DNA of 6,416 bases from an uncultured Eubacteriales bacterium (GCA_900556665.1 USPX01000118.1:1-6416), one strand, 5' to 3'; counted from the stretch's first letter, positions 1 through 6,142 are shown. Numbers and translations: made by a program. Notes: a model not told the origin generated them from the sequence alone.

Positions 1-1
1 A

Positions 2-187
2 ACAAAGATTAATAAGGTATTTTTAAATAATCTTGAAGCGACATCTACTCATATAGAAGGCCTACATGATAGATACTGGACTTTATTAGACTTTAATGAC
101 ATTATCGTCCATGTGTTTAATCGAGAAGCAGCAAGGCTTTATAGAATCGAGAGGCTTTGGAAAGATGCGAAACGGATTATAATTTAG
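2..187 (+). CDS. rsfS: Ribosomal silencing factor RsfS (Iojap/YbeB family), C-terminal part
   Basis: The gene is cut by the left edge of the window, so only the last 61 codons and a TAG stop are visible. RsfS binds ribosomal protein L14 (uL14) on the large subunit and blocks subunit joining when nutrients are short; this is family knowledge. Seen here is the family's hallmark C-terminal core: EGLHDRYWTLLDFNDIIVHV, with the Trp, the LLDF/IIVHVF strand pair and the conserved His. It is followed by an arginine-rich FNREAARLYRIERLW helix and a KDAKRIII end. The frame has no start codon in the window. It lies upstream of, and is separated by a terminator from, the five-gene operon, so it is a housekeeping flank and not part of it. 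The family match is clear from the motif, although only about half of the usual 110-120 residues can be seen. Confidence 0.9.
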   Translation, partial: TKINKVFLNNLEATSTHIEGLHDRYWTLLDFNDIIVHVFNREAARLYRIERLWKDAKRIII

Positions 188-220
188 ATAACGCGAAGAG
201 CCACTATCCTCAATAATAGT

Positions 221-264
221 AAGGAGTTTATAAGTACTCAAAGACTTATAAATTCCTTATTTTT
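221..264 (+). terminator. Rho-independent terminator after rsfS
   Basis: A 14-bp stem (221-234 pairing with 245-258, one G-T wobble) with a 10-nt loop is followed by a short T run (260-264). It lies 33 bases after the rsfS stop and has the form of an intrinsic terminator. It would separate rsfS transcription from the downstream operon, which then needs its own promoter. The stem is AT-rich, so efficiency may be moderate. Confidence 0.75.
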
Positions 265-299
265 GTGCCTAAAAAAGAATCTAATATTATAAAGATAGC

Positions 300-326
300 G
301 TAACATACTTAGATTAAAGTTGTTAC
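300..326 (+). repeat. Imperfect inverted repeat in the intergenic region
   Basis: GTAACA (300-305) pairs with TGTTAC (321-326). ACTT (307-310) pairs with AAGT (317-320) inside it, leaving one bulged T and a 6-nt loop. No T run follows, so it is not a terminator. It could be a protein-binding dyad or a leader hairpin upstream of the operon. With a short AT-rich stem, chance is also possible. Confidence 0.35.
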
Positions 327-398
327 AGGATAAAGAAATGGAGAACATAGGCAGTCATTTGAGAGTATCTATGCTTTTCGAAAGGAAATTGCAGAATA

Positions 399-427
399 TT
401 GAATTGATTATCAATATATAGTAAGAT
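399..427 (+). promoter_or_regulatory. Candidate vegetative promoter for the five-gene operon
   Basis: TTGAAT (399-404) and TAAGAT (422-427) are separated by 17 bp, and each matches the sigma-A consensus at four of six positions. A 13-bp palindrome (403-415) overlaps the -35 end and the spacer, as an operator would. The site is about 90 bp upstream of the first start codon and downstream of the rsfS terminator, so it is well placed. The sequence match is weak, and such pairs are common in AT-rich DNA. A TATAAA at 465-470 is a better -10 but has no recognisable -35. Confidence 0.3.
403..415 (+). repeat. Perfect 6+1+6 palindrome (possible operator)
   Basis: ATTGAT-T-ATCAAT is a perfect dyad with 6-bp arms around a single central base. 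It sits across the -35 edge and spacer of the candidate promoter, where a repressor would block RNA polymerase. The regulator is unknown, and no regulator gene is in the window. Confidence 0.3.
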
Positions 428-437
428 GAAATTAACT

Positions 438-457
438 GTTTAAGCAGATTATTAAAC
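438..457 (+). repeat. Spaced inverted repeat GTTTAA-N8-TTAAAC
   Basis: There are two exact 6-bp half-sites with an 8-bp spacer, 60-79 bp upstream of the first gene of the operon and just downstream of the candidate promoter. The symmetric spacing would suit a dimeric DNA-binding protein. The half-sites are AT-rich, so a chance occurrence cannot be excluded. Confidence 0.25.
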
Positions 458-500
458 GACAAGATATAAATAGGGAAAGATATTGATCACTTAAATAATG

Positions 501-507
501 AGGAGAG
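501..507 (+). promoter_or_regulatory. Shine-Dalgarno site for the LRR gene
   Basis: AGGAGAG is complementary to the 3' end of 16S rRNA and lies 9 nt before the ATG at 517. It is the only good ribosome binding site in the intergenic region next to a long reading frame and fixes the start of the first operon gene. Confidence 0.75.
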
Positions 508-516
508 ATAACTAAT

Positions 517-1377
517 ATGAATACAAAAACATATAGCTACACTTATGATGACTGTGAAACAAAAGATGTCCATACAATGCTAGAAGAAATCTTAAATGAC
601 CCAGAACTTCCAAAATTAGAGGAGATTGTAATTGGTTGTTGGGGTGAATGTTGGGATGAGAACTGTCAGGCGCTTCTTGATGGGATTGTGGCCAATAAAG
701 AGAAGTTCATGCATATCAAGTCTTTATTTATTGGGGATATGGACTATGAAGAGTGTGAAGTTTCTTGGATTATGCAAGGAAATTATGAAGAGCTTCTTAA
801 AGCCCTGCCAAATCTAGAAGCTTTAACGATTAAAGGAAGTTCGGAATTAGTGCTTGGGGAAATCCATCATGAAAATTTACGTGAACTTGAAATTATTTGT
901 GGCGGATTACCTAAAAATGTTTTAGTGTCTATTAAAAATGCTTATTTACCAAACTTACGTAAATTAAATTTATATATTGGTATTGAAGACTATGGCTTTG
1001 ATGGGGATTTAGAAGATGTTTTAGGTGTGTTAGAAAATAGCAGTTTCAAAAACCTAGAGTATTTAGGATTAGGCGATAGTGATATTCAAGATGAAATTGT
1101 AGAAGGAGTTATGGCAGCGAACTGGCCAGAAAACCTAAAAGTATTAGATTTCTCTAATGGGACTTTAAGTGATAAAGGGGCACAGGCTTTAATCGACCAT
1201 AAAGAACGATTAGAAAAATTAGAGACAGTGGATTTAACTTATCATTATTTAACAGATAAAATGCAGGAGAAATTAAGCAGATTAGCTGTAAATGTGATTT
1301 TAGAAGATGGTCAAGAGATATTAGATGAAGATGATGAGGATTATGATTACTATAAATATCCGATGTTAACAGAATAG
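517..1377 (+). CDS. STM4015 family leucine-rich-repeat protein
   Basis: This 286-residue protein has no signal peptide or membrane segment, so it should be cytoplasmic. After a short N-terminal region it is built of leucine-rich repeats. Repeat cores are visible near residues 33-39, 68-72, 100-105 (NLEALTI), 120-126 (NLRELEI), 146-152 (NLRKLNL), 179-185 (NLEYLGL), 206-212 (NLKVLDF) and 235-240. It ends in an acidic, tyrosine-rich tail (DEDDEDYDYYKY, residues 271-281). LRR folds bind proteins or other ligands, and no catalytic motif is seen. It is the first gene of the operon, with a good Shine-Dalgarno site (501-507) and only 10 nt before the ATP-grasp gene. Its position and type match the family named after Salmonella STM4015, whose function is not known to me. 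A role as scaffold, partner or substrate of the downstream enzymes is inference. Generic LRR proteins look similar, so the family name rests mainly on context. Confidence 0.85.
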   Translation: MNTKTYSYTYDDCETKDVHTMLEEILNDPELPKLEEIVIGCWGECWDENCQALLDGIVANKEKFMHIKSLFIGDMDYEECEVSWIMQGNYEELLKALPNLEALTIKGSSELVLGEIHHENLRELEIICGGLPKNVLVSIKNAYLPNLRKLNLYIGIEDYGFDGDLEDVLGVLENSSFKNLEYLGLGDSDIQDEIVEGVMAANWPENLKVLDFSNGTLSDKGAQALIDHKERLEKLETVDLTYHYLTDKMQEKLSRLAVNVILEDGQEILDEDDEDYDYYKYPMLTE

Positions 1378-1387
1378 AGGACGGCAG

Positions 1388-2401
1388 ATGCATATTATTT
1401 TAATGGGACAGGAAGAAAGTAAACGAACTATTTTCTTTCAGCAGGCTGGCGCAGCACTTAAGCAGGAGATTACATTTATTCCATTAAATGAGGCAGGGAT
1501 CAAAGAGGTAAGGCGACTTAGTGAATTATATCCCAAACAAATTGCGGTGAAGATTGATCCTCTGACTTATGAAGAGAGTGAAGTAAGCCGCTTGACAGAG
1601 ATTATTAGCAGCTATCAAAGATTATTAAATCAACTTCAGGGTATTTCAAATCTCTCATTTTTAAATGAACCTAAGGCAATACTTACAACTTTAAATAAAA
1701 TAGTATGTAAACAAATGTTAATGGAGAAAGGGGTAAATATTACCCCTTTCTATCCTGTTAGCATCAAAAATACGAAGGCGCTTAGAGAATTTGTAAAAGA
1801 AAATAAGGCCTACAGATTATTTATTAAAGTGAATTATGGATCAGGAGCAGCAGGAGTTGTGGCTTATCAATGTCATCCTGTGAAATCACAGGAGATTGCT
1901 TTTACATCTTTGAAATATGAGAATGGAAAGTTATATAACACGAAGACTTTAAGAAAGTTAACGGATTCAAGGAAAATAGAAGAAATTTTAGATAAGCTTC
2001 TGGAGCAGGAAGTTATTATTGAAAAATGGGTGCCTAAGGCCATGCATAAAGGCTGTGCCTATGATTTAAGGGTGATTTGGCAGTTTGGCGGTATTCAAAA
2101 GATTATTGCAAGGCAGTCAGCTGGGCCTATTACAAATTTACACCTTAATAATAGGGCATTAGATTTTGAAGCACTTCATTTAGATGAAGTATTAATCAAA
2201 CAGATAGAGATAACTTGTAATGAAGCAATGGCAGTTTTTCCGGGGCTGAATATGGCAGGGATTGATGTGCTCATTACTTCAGATCAAAAACAGGTAAAGA
2301 TTATTGAAATGAATGGACAGGGAGATTTAGCTTATAAAGATATTTATGGTGAGAATCTCATTTATAAGAAACAGATTGAGAGGATGAAACAAAATGCGTG
2401 A
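1388..2401 (+). CDS. STM4014 family ATP-grasp protein
   Basis: A 337-residue soluble protein with an ATP-grasp layout. The N-terminal part (about 1-95) is a Rossmann-like pre-ATP-grasp region beginning MHIILMGQEES. The ATP-binding part follows: an Asn-Glu-Pro-Lys stretch and helix with K104/K108 (93-112), strand FIKVNY with K147, a glycine-rich loop GSGAAGVVA (151-159), and EKW (212-214). The catalytic, metal-binding part contains YDLRVIW (D226, R228), GIDVL (D293) and IIEMNGQGD (E307, N309). ATP-grasp enzymes usually join a carboxylate to an amine or thiol through an acyl-phosphate; the substrate here cannot be read from sequence. The start is supported by GAGG 7 nt upstream. The 3' end overlaps the next gene by 8 nt, which suggests translational coupling. 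A strong hairpin lies inside the gene at 1725-1751. The family name rests on order and type in the STM4015-STM4011 cassette. Confidence 0.85.
   Translation: MHIILMGQEESKRTIFFQQAGAALKQEITFIPLNEAGIKEVRRLSELYPKQIAVKIDPLTYEESEVSRLTEIISSYQRLLNQLQGISNLSFLNEPKAILTTLNKIVCKQMLMEKGVNITPFYPVSIKNTKALREFVKENKAYRLFIKVNYGSGAAGVVAYQCHPVKSQEIAFTSLKYENGKLYNTKTLRKLTDSRKIEEILDKLLEQEVIIEKWVPKAMHKGCAYDLRVIWQFGGIQKIIARQSAGPITNLHLNNRALDFEALHLDEVLIKQIEITCNEAMAVFPGLNMAGIDVLITSDQKQVKIIEMNGQGDLAYKDIYGENLIYKKQIERMKQNA
1725..1751 (+). repeat. Perfect 12-bp hairpin inside the ATP-grasp gene
   Basis: Arms 1725-1736 and 1740-1751 are exact reverse complements with a 3-base loop (ATA). The stem contains a GGGG/CCCC run, so it should be stable in mRNA. 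It covers roughly codons 113-122 (EKGVNITPFY), without breaking the reading frame. No T run follows, so it is not a standard terminator. A pause, processing or binding element is possible. Confidence 0.7.
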
Positions 2402-3251
2402 CGCAGGACCAGAAGTACCAAGCAGTATTTTAAGAAAAAAGGTAGGGCAAAGTGAAATTAATATGAATGAGATTGTGGGAACACATGACATTTTATTTGT
2501 TTGCTTAGATACACTCAGATATGATGTGGCAAAACAAGAAGAAGACAATGAGGGGACACCTATAATTAACCGCTATGGAAAGTGGAAAAAATGTCATGCA
2601 CCAGGCAGCTTTACTTATCCTTCTCATATGGCTATGTTTGCTGGATTTTTACCAACGCCAGCAGAGGGACATTCTATATTTGACAGTGAAATGTTATTCT
2701 TCCCAAAAGGAATTGGAATGGGTAAAAAAGGGCCAGAAAATGCCTTTAGCTTTGATGGGTCTACATTTATAGAAGGCTTAGAAAAAGTAGGGTATGACAC
2801 TTATTGTATTGGTGGCGTTTCTTTCTTTAGTAAACGTGCAGATATTGGCAAGGTTTTACCAAGCTATTTTAAATATAGTTACTGGAATCCTTCATTTGGT
2901 TGCACCGTGAAAGAAAGCTTTGAGCACCAGATTGATTTTATTGCACGTAAATTAGAAGGTGTCAGTACAGAACAACGTATCATGATGTATGTGAATGTGG
3001 ACAGCATTCATTATCCAAATAATTTTTATATAGCAGGCAAAAAAGAAGATGATATAGAAACTCATGCAGCAGCACTACGCTATGTGGATTCAAAGATGGA
3101 GCAGCTTTTAGATGTGTTTAGAAAAAGAGGTAAAACATTTGTTATCATGTGTTCAGACCATGGCAGCTGTTATGGCGAAGACGGGTATTATTTCCATGGG
3201 GTTGGACATGAGATTACTTATACCGTACCGTATAAACATTTTGTAATATAA
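2394..3251 (+). CDS. STM4013/SEN3800 family hydrolase (alkaline phosphatase/sulfatase superfamily)
   Basis: A compact 285-residue enzyme, much shorter than typical sulfatases (about 450-550). The superfamily metal site is visible. DILFVCLDTLRYD gives D39. SFTYPSHMAMFAG places T74 where sulfatases have the Cys/Ser of C-x-P-S-R. NVDSIHYP contains H206. CSDHGSCYGEDGYYFHGVGH supplies D255, H256 and H268/H272. A helix HAAALRYVDSKMEQLLDVF (224-242) resembles the sulfatase Y-x-x-x-V-x-Y-x-D segment. Thr at the nucleophile position suggests a phosphatase, phosphodiesterase or phosphotransferase and not a formylglycine sulfatase. There is no signal peptide or membrane anchor, so it acts in the cytoplasm, unlike LtaS or EptA. 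The ATG overlaps the previous gene by 8 nt and has GAGAGG about 10 nt upstream. An internal ATG at 2463 would also keep the catalytic core. The end, TVPYKHFVI, appears complete. Confidence 0.85.
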   Translation: MRDAGPEVPSSILRKKVGQSEINMNEIVGTHDILFVCLDTLRYDVAKQEEDNEGTPIINRYGKWKKCHAPGSFTYPSHMAMFAGFLPTPAEGHSIFDSEMLFFPKGIGMGKKGPENAFSFDGSTFIEGLEKVGYDTYCIGGVSFFSKRADIGKVLPSYFKYSYWNPSFGCTVKESFEHQIDFIARKLEGVSTEQRIMMYVNVDSIHYPNNFYIAGKKEDDIETHAAALRYVDSKMEQLLDVFRKRGKTFVIMCSDHGSCYGEDGYYFHGVGHEITYTVPYKHFVI

Positions 3252-3282
3252 TTTTATGAGTTAAGAGAAAGCGTTAAAAATA

Positions 3283-4575
3283 ATGAGTGATCAGCAAAGT
3301 ATATACAATCAATATATGTACAGTTATCCACATAAAGAGGCTTATAGACCTATTCCAGCTGAAGTGGTTAAGCAGTATTTAAAGCAGACGAAAGGTAATA
3401 GTTTATATGTACATATTCCATTTTGTGAGTCTAAATGCGGCTACTGCAATTTATTTTCTAAAGTGCCAGCAGGCAGTGAAATAGAGGACTATTTAGAGGC
3501 TGTATCAAGACAAGTTAAAGAATATGCAAGCTATATGAATAGGCAGCAAACTATGCCAAAGCAAAGTTTATTTAAGGAAGTAATCTTAGGTGGTGGAACG
3601 CCTCTTATTTTAAATGAAAAGCAGTTAGAAGGACTTTTTGGCACTTTAGAAGCAAACTTTGGAATAGATTATGAGACAGCATTTGTGGGCATCGAAACAT
3701 CACCCCATCAGACACAAAAGGAAAAAATGCACTACCTTAAAGAAAAAGGCATCAATCGTGTAAGTATTGGGGTGCAATCTTTTCATGATCCAGAGCTTAC
3801 AGCATTAAAGCGTAAGCATTTATCAAAGGATGTTCATGCGGCTTTAACAACTTTAAAAAATATAAATTTTGAATGTTTAAATATAGATTTGATTTATGGG
3901 GTGCCAGGTCAAACGATAGATAGCTTGAAAGCTTCATTGGAACAAGCACTGATGTATGCCCCAGATGAAATATTTATTTATCCTTTATATATTAGAAAGC
4001 ATACCGGTTTATATGGCACAAATGGGGTAGAAGAAACATTAAAGCAAGAGATGTATAGATTTCTGGCAGCTTATTTAAAATCAGCAGGCTATCATCAAAC
4101 GTCCATGAGAAGATTTGTACGCCATCAAGAAGCAAGTTACAGCTGCGGCTTTGAAGAAATGATTGCCATTGGCTGCGGCGGCAGAAGCTATATTGGCAAC
4201 TTACACTTTTGCGAGCCATATAGTGCAAAGGTAGTAAGCTGCACCCAAACCATTAGGGCATTTAATCAAAAAGGAAGCTTTGTTGAAGGGCTTACAGGTT
4301 ACATATTAAATGAAGATGAGCAAAAACGAAGATTTGTTATTAAAAATCTGATGTATCATAGGGGCATTGCGCTTAAGGAATACAATCAGCTTTGGCAGAG
4401 TGAATTAGCACATGATTTCCCAATTATAACAGAACTAATGGCGAAAAAATGGGCAGTTCAGGAGGCTGGATTTATACGCTTAACAGAAGAGGGCTTAGGA
4501 TTATCTGATTATATTGGACCACTTTTTATGTCAGATGAAGTAGTAAGAAAAATGCAGGAAGGCTGTAACCCATAA
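3283..4575 (+). CDS. STM4012 family radical SAM protein (HemW/HemN-like)
   Basis: A 430-residue radical SAM enzyme. LYVHIPFCESKCGYC carries the C-x3-C-x2-C motif (C48, C52, C55) that binds the [4Fe-4S] cluster and S-adenosylmethionine. It is followed by the SAM-contacting GGGTP (103-107), IETSP, a GINRVSIGVQSF strand, and LNIDLIYGVPGQT, all typical of the HemN/HemW (coproporphyrinogen dehydrogenase-like) group. C-terminal to these is a CGFEEMIAIGCGGRSYIG segment in place of the HNxxYW region expected in HemW, so the heme chaperone function should not be assumed. The fourth Cys of the HemN C-x3-C-x2-C-x-C motif is absent (C55-N56-L57). The gene begins 31 nt after the hydrolase gene with only a weak AGAGAAAG as Shine-Dalgarno. 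It ends 4 nt before the next radical SAM gene. HemN-like enzymes include methyltransferases and other two-SAM enzymes; the reaction here is unknown. Confidence 0.88.
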   Translation: MSDQQSIYNQYMYSYPHKEAYRPIPAEVVKQYLKQTKGNSLYVHIPFCESKCGYCNLFSKVPAGSEIEDYLEAVSRQVKEYASYMNRQQTMPKQSLFKEVILGGGTPLILNEKQLEGLFGTLEANFGIDYETAFVGIETSPHQTQKEKMHYLKEKGINRVSIGVQSFHDPELTALKRKHLSKDVHAALTTLKNINFECLNIDLIYGVPGQTIDSLKASLEQALMYAPDEIFIYPLYIRKHTGLYGTNGVEETLKQEMYRFLAAYLKSAGYHQTSMRRFVRHQEASYSCGFEEMIAIGCGGRSYIGNLHFCEPYSAKVVSCTQTIRAFNQKGSFVEGLTGYILNEDEQKRRFVIKNLMYHRGIALKEYNQLWQSELAHDFPIITELMAKKWAVQEAGFIRLTEEGLGLSDYIGPLFMSDEVVRKMQEGCNP

Positions 4576-4579
4576 GCCT

Positions 4580-6088
4580 ATGTTAAATCAAGCAAAGACC
4601 TTATATTATCGCGGTTTCATTAAATCCTGTAATTATGCATGTAGTTATTGCCCCTTTGCAAAGAAGCAGCCTAGTGCCAAAGAAATCGCACGAGATCAAC
4701 AAGCTTTAGAGAAATTTTCCACTTTGGTAGCTCGGGCTACCAAAGTGGAAAACATGAATGTATTTTTCACACCTTATGGCGAAGCCCTTATTTATCCCCA
4801 TATACAAAGGAGCCTCTCACAGTTTAGCAAGCTGCCTCAAGTAGCTTATGTAGGCATTCAAACAAACTTAAGCTGCGACATTAAAAAGCTAGTTGCCCTT
4901 TGGCAAAAAGAAAAAGCCAACCTGGATAAAATCAAACTATGGTGCAGTTTTCATCCCGATATGGTAGATGTAGATGCCTTTGCTCAAAATATATTAGATA
5001 TCATGCAATTTGTAGAAGTAAGTGTCGGCGCAGTAGGCAATCCAGCCAACTTAGAAAGCATTCAATTGCTAAGAAAGAAGTTGCCACCTTCTATTTACTT
5101 ATGGATTAATAAAATGGATGGTTTAAGAAGACATTATACTTTAGATGAAATCACAGAATTTAAGGCTATAGACCCTTTCTTTGACCTAGAACTTAAGGAG
5201 CCAAGGGCCACACAAGATTGCTTAGGTGGACATGAAAGTTTCTTTATAGAAGCAGCAGGAGAGGTCTATGCCTGCAATAGAAGCAAAGCCAGTATGGGAA
5301 ATTTATATCAAGGCAACATCACCTATACTCCATGTGGGCGAAAAAGATGTGACTGTTACTTGGCATATTCTAATTTAACAAATCTCCCAACCTTGCAGCA
5401 TTTTGGTAGTAAGAAAACCTTTAGATTACTGGAAAAACATAAGTTTCAGGCCATTTTTATAGATGTAGATGGGACGCTAACCAATGAAAAAGGTATCATC
5501 ACCCCAGAAGTAGAATTAGCTGTAGCGTATTTAGCACAAAAGGCAAAAATATATCTGGTAACTGCCTTGCCTTATGATTTAACTCTGAAAAAGTGCAGAA
5601 AGCTTAAGCCTTTTATAAGCGGCGGCATTTTTGAAAATGGCATGTATATTTGTGATTTTGAGACAGGACAAAAGCAGCAGCATACGTTTAGTAACGAGTG
5701 CATAGAAACATTAAAAGGCATTGAGTTATTAGAAAATAAGATAATGAGTAATAGCCTTAAATCTAAGATTTTAGTACGTTTAGGTCATAAAGAAATCCCA
5801 CAGTTTATGGAAGTTGTTAAGGAACTAGATGTACAGGTAGAAAAAGAAAAGCACTGCATTTATATGATGCCTAAAGGATGTAATAAGGTGGAACAGACCA
5901 TTAAGTTCTGTAAAGAAAAAGGCTGGCCAGAGGAACAAGTGTTGGTGGTAGGCAATAGTGAAAATGATAGGGAGCTTTTAAGGAGATTTCCTTATAGTGT
6001 GGCAATGCCTTGGAGTGAGGAACAAGTGAAGAAGCAGGCAAGGTATTGTTTAAGAGTGGAGCAGATTGGGCTGATTGTTGAGGAATAA
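4580..6088 (+). CDS. STM4011 family radical SAM protein fused to a C-terminal HAD phosphatase
   Basis: A 502-residue two-domain protein. Residues 1 to about 275 form a radical SAM domain: FIKSCNYACSYCPF gives C-x3-C-x2-C (C17, C21, C24), and PYGE (65-68) is the SAM-binding GE motif. Five further Cys (C214, C232, C252, C257, C259; CGRKRCDC) resemble an auxiliary iron-sulfur cluster region. Residues about 288-502 form a HAD-superfamily phosphatase of the Cof-like C2-cap type: motif I IFIDVDGTLT (D295 nucleophile, D297), motif II VTA (T328), motif III PKGCNK (K436) and motif IV VVGNSENDREL (D463). All HAD catalytic residues appear present. STM4011-type proteins are, from memory, only about the length of the first domain, so the fusion is unusual. 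The start has no close Shine-Dalgarno (AGGAAGG at 4556-4562 is 17 nt away), so re-initiation after the previous stop, 4 nt upstream, is likely. A 17-bp perfect hairpin lies within codons 46-58. Confidence 0.88.
   Translation: MLNQAKTLYYRGFIKSCNYACSYCPFAKKQPSAKEIARDQQALEKFSTLVARATKVENMNVFFTPYGEALIYPHIQRSLSQFSKLPQVAYVGIQTNLSCDIKKLVALWQKEKANLDKIKLWCSFHPDMVDVDAFAQNILDIMQFVEVSVGAVGNPANLESIQLLRKKLPPSIYLWINKMDGLRRHYTLDEITEFKAIDPFFDLELKEPRATQDCLGGHESFFIEAAGEVYACNRSKASMGNLYQGNITYTPCGRKRCDCYLAYSNLTNLPTLQHFGSKKTFRLLEKHKFQAIFIDVDGTLTNEKGIITPEVELAVAYLAQKAKIYLVTALPYDLTLKKCRKLKPFISGGIFENGMYICDFETGQKQQHTFSNECIETLKGIELLENKIMSNSLKSKILVRLGHKEIPQFMEVVKELDVQVEKEKHCIYMMPKGCNKVEQTIKFCKEKGWPEEQVLVVGNSENDRELLRRFPYSVAMPWSEEQVKKQARYCLRVEQIGLIVEE
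4715..4752 (+). repeat. Perfect 17-bp hairpin inside the radical SAM-HAD gene
   Basis: Arms 4715-4731 and 4736-4752 are exact reverse complements around a 4-base loop TCGG, with no mismatch. It begins 135 nt into the gene and encodes F46 to E57 and the start of N58, keeping the frame open. There is no T run after it on either strand, so it is not a plain terminator. The coded peptide STLVARATKVEN reads as a normal helix-to-strand transition before FFTPYGE. Confidence 0.9.
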
Positions 6089-6095
6089 AAATAAT

Positions 6096-6142
6096 AAAAA
6101 AGAAAACACCTAGACAGCTTTTGTCTGGGTGTTTTCTTTTTG
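6096..6142 (+). terminator. Rho-independent terminator ending the operon, possibly bidirectional
   Basis: A 17-bp stem (6100-6116 with 6122-6138, one T-G wobble) and a 5-base loop GCTTT lie just after the last stop. An A run (6096-6101) on the left pairs with the T run (6137-6141) on the right. The T run terminates + strand transcripts, and the A run gives an equivalent U tract for transcripts arriving on the minus strand. It closes the five-gene operon. Confidence 0.92.

Noticed and set aside
338..421. Small + strand ORF of 27 codons (MENIGSHLRVSMLFERKLQN...) with AGGA 7 nt upstream
   Set aside because: It is short, its composition gives no recognisable family, and it overlaps the candidate promoter. 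A weak ribosome site in AT-rich DNA is common by chance. It could be a leader peptide, but nothing supports that.
632..817. +1/+2 frame ORFs inside the LRR gene and the hydrolase gene (632-817, 2575-2772)
   Set aside because: They overlap genes with clear protein motifs in the main frame and have no own start signals.
1154..1393. Minus-strand ORF of 79 codons opposite the LRR gene
   Set aside because: It is the antisense shadow of the LRR coding sequence, with no ribosome site and a composition that mirrors the repeats.
2327..2548. Minus-strand ORF of 73 codons across the ATP-grasp/hydrolase junction
   Set aside because: It lies fully opposite two well-supported genes and has no family features.
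3219..3236. TTATAC-CGTACC-GTATAA inverted repeat near the end of the hydrolase gene
   Set aside because: It has only 6-bp AT-rich arms inside coding sequence and no T run, so it is within what chance would give.
3992..4228. Minus-strand ORF of 78 codons opposite the HemW-like gene
   Set aside because: It is an antisense shadow of a conserved radical SAM gene, with no Shine-Dalgarno site or recognisable domain.
3283..4575. Annotation as HemW or oxygen-independent coproporphyrinogen III oxidase
   Set aside because: The fourth Cys and the HNxxYW region are missing, and the operon context is the STM4011-STM4015 cassette, not heme synthesis or the hrcA-dnaK region.
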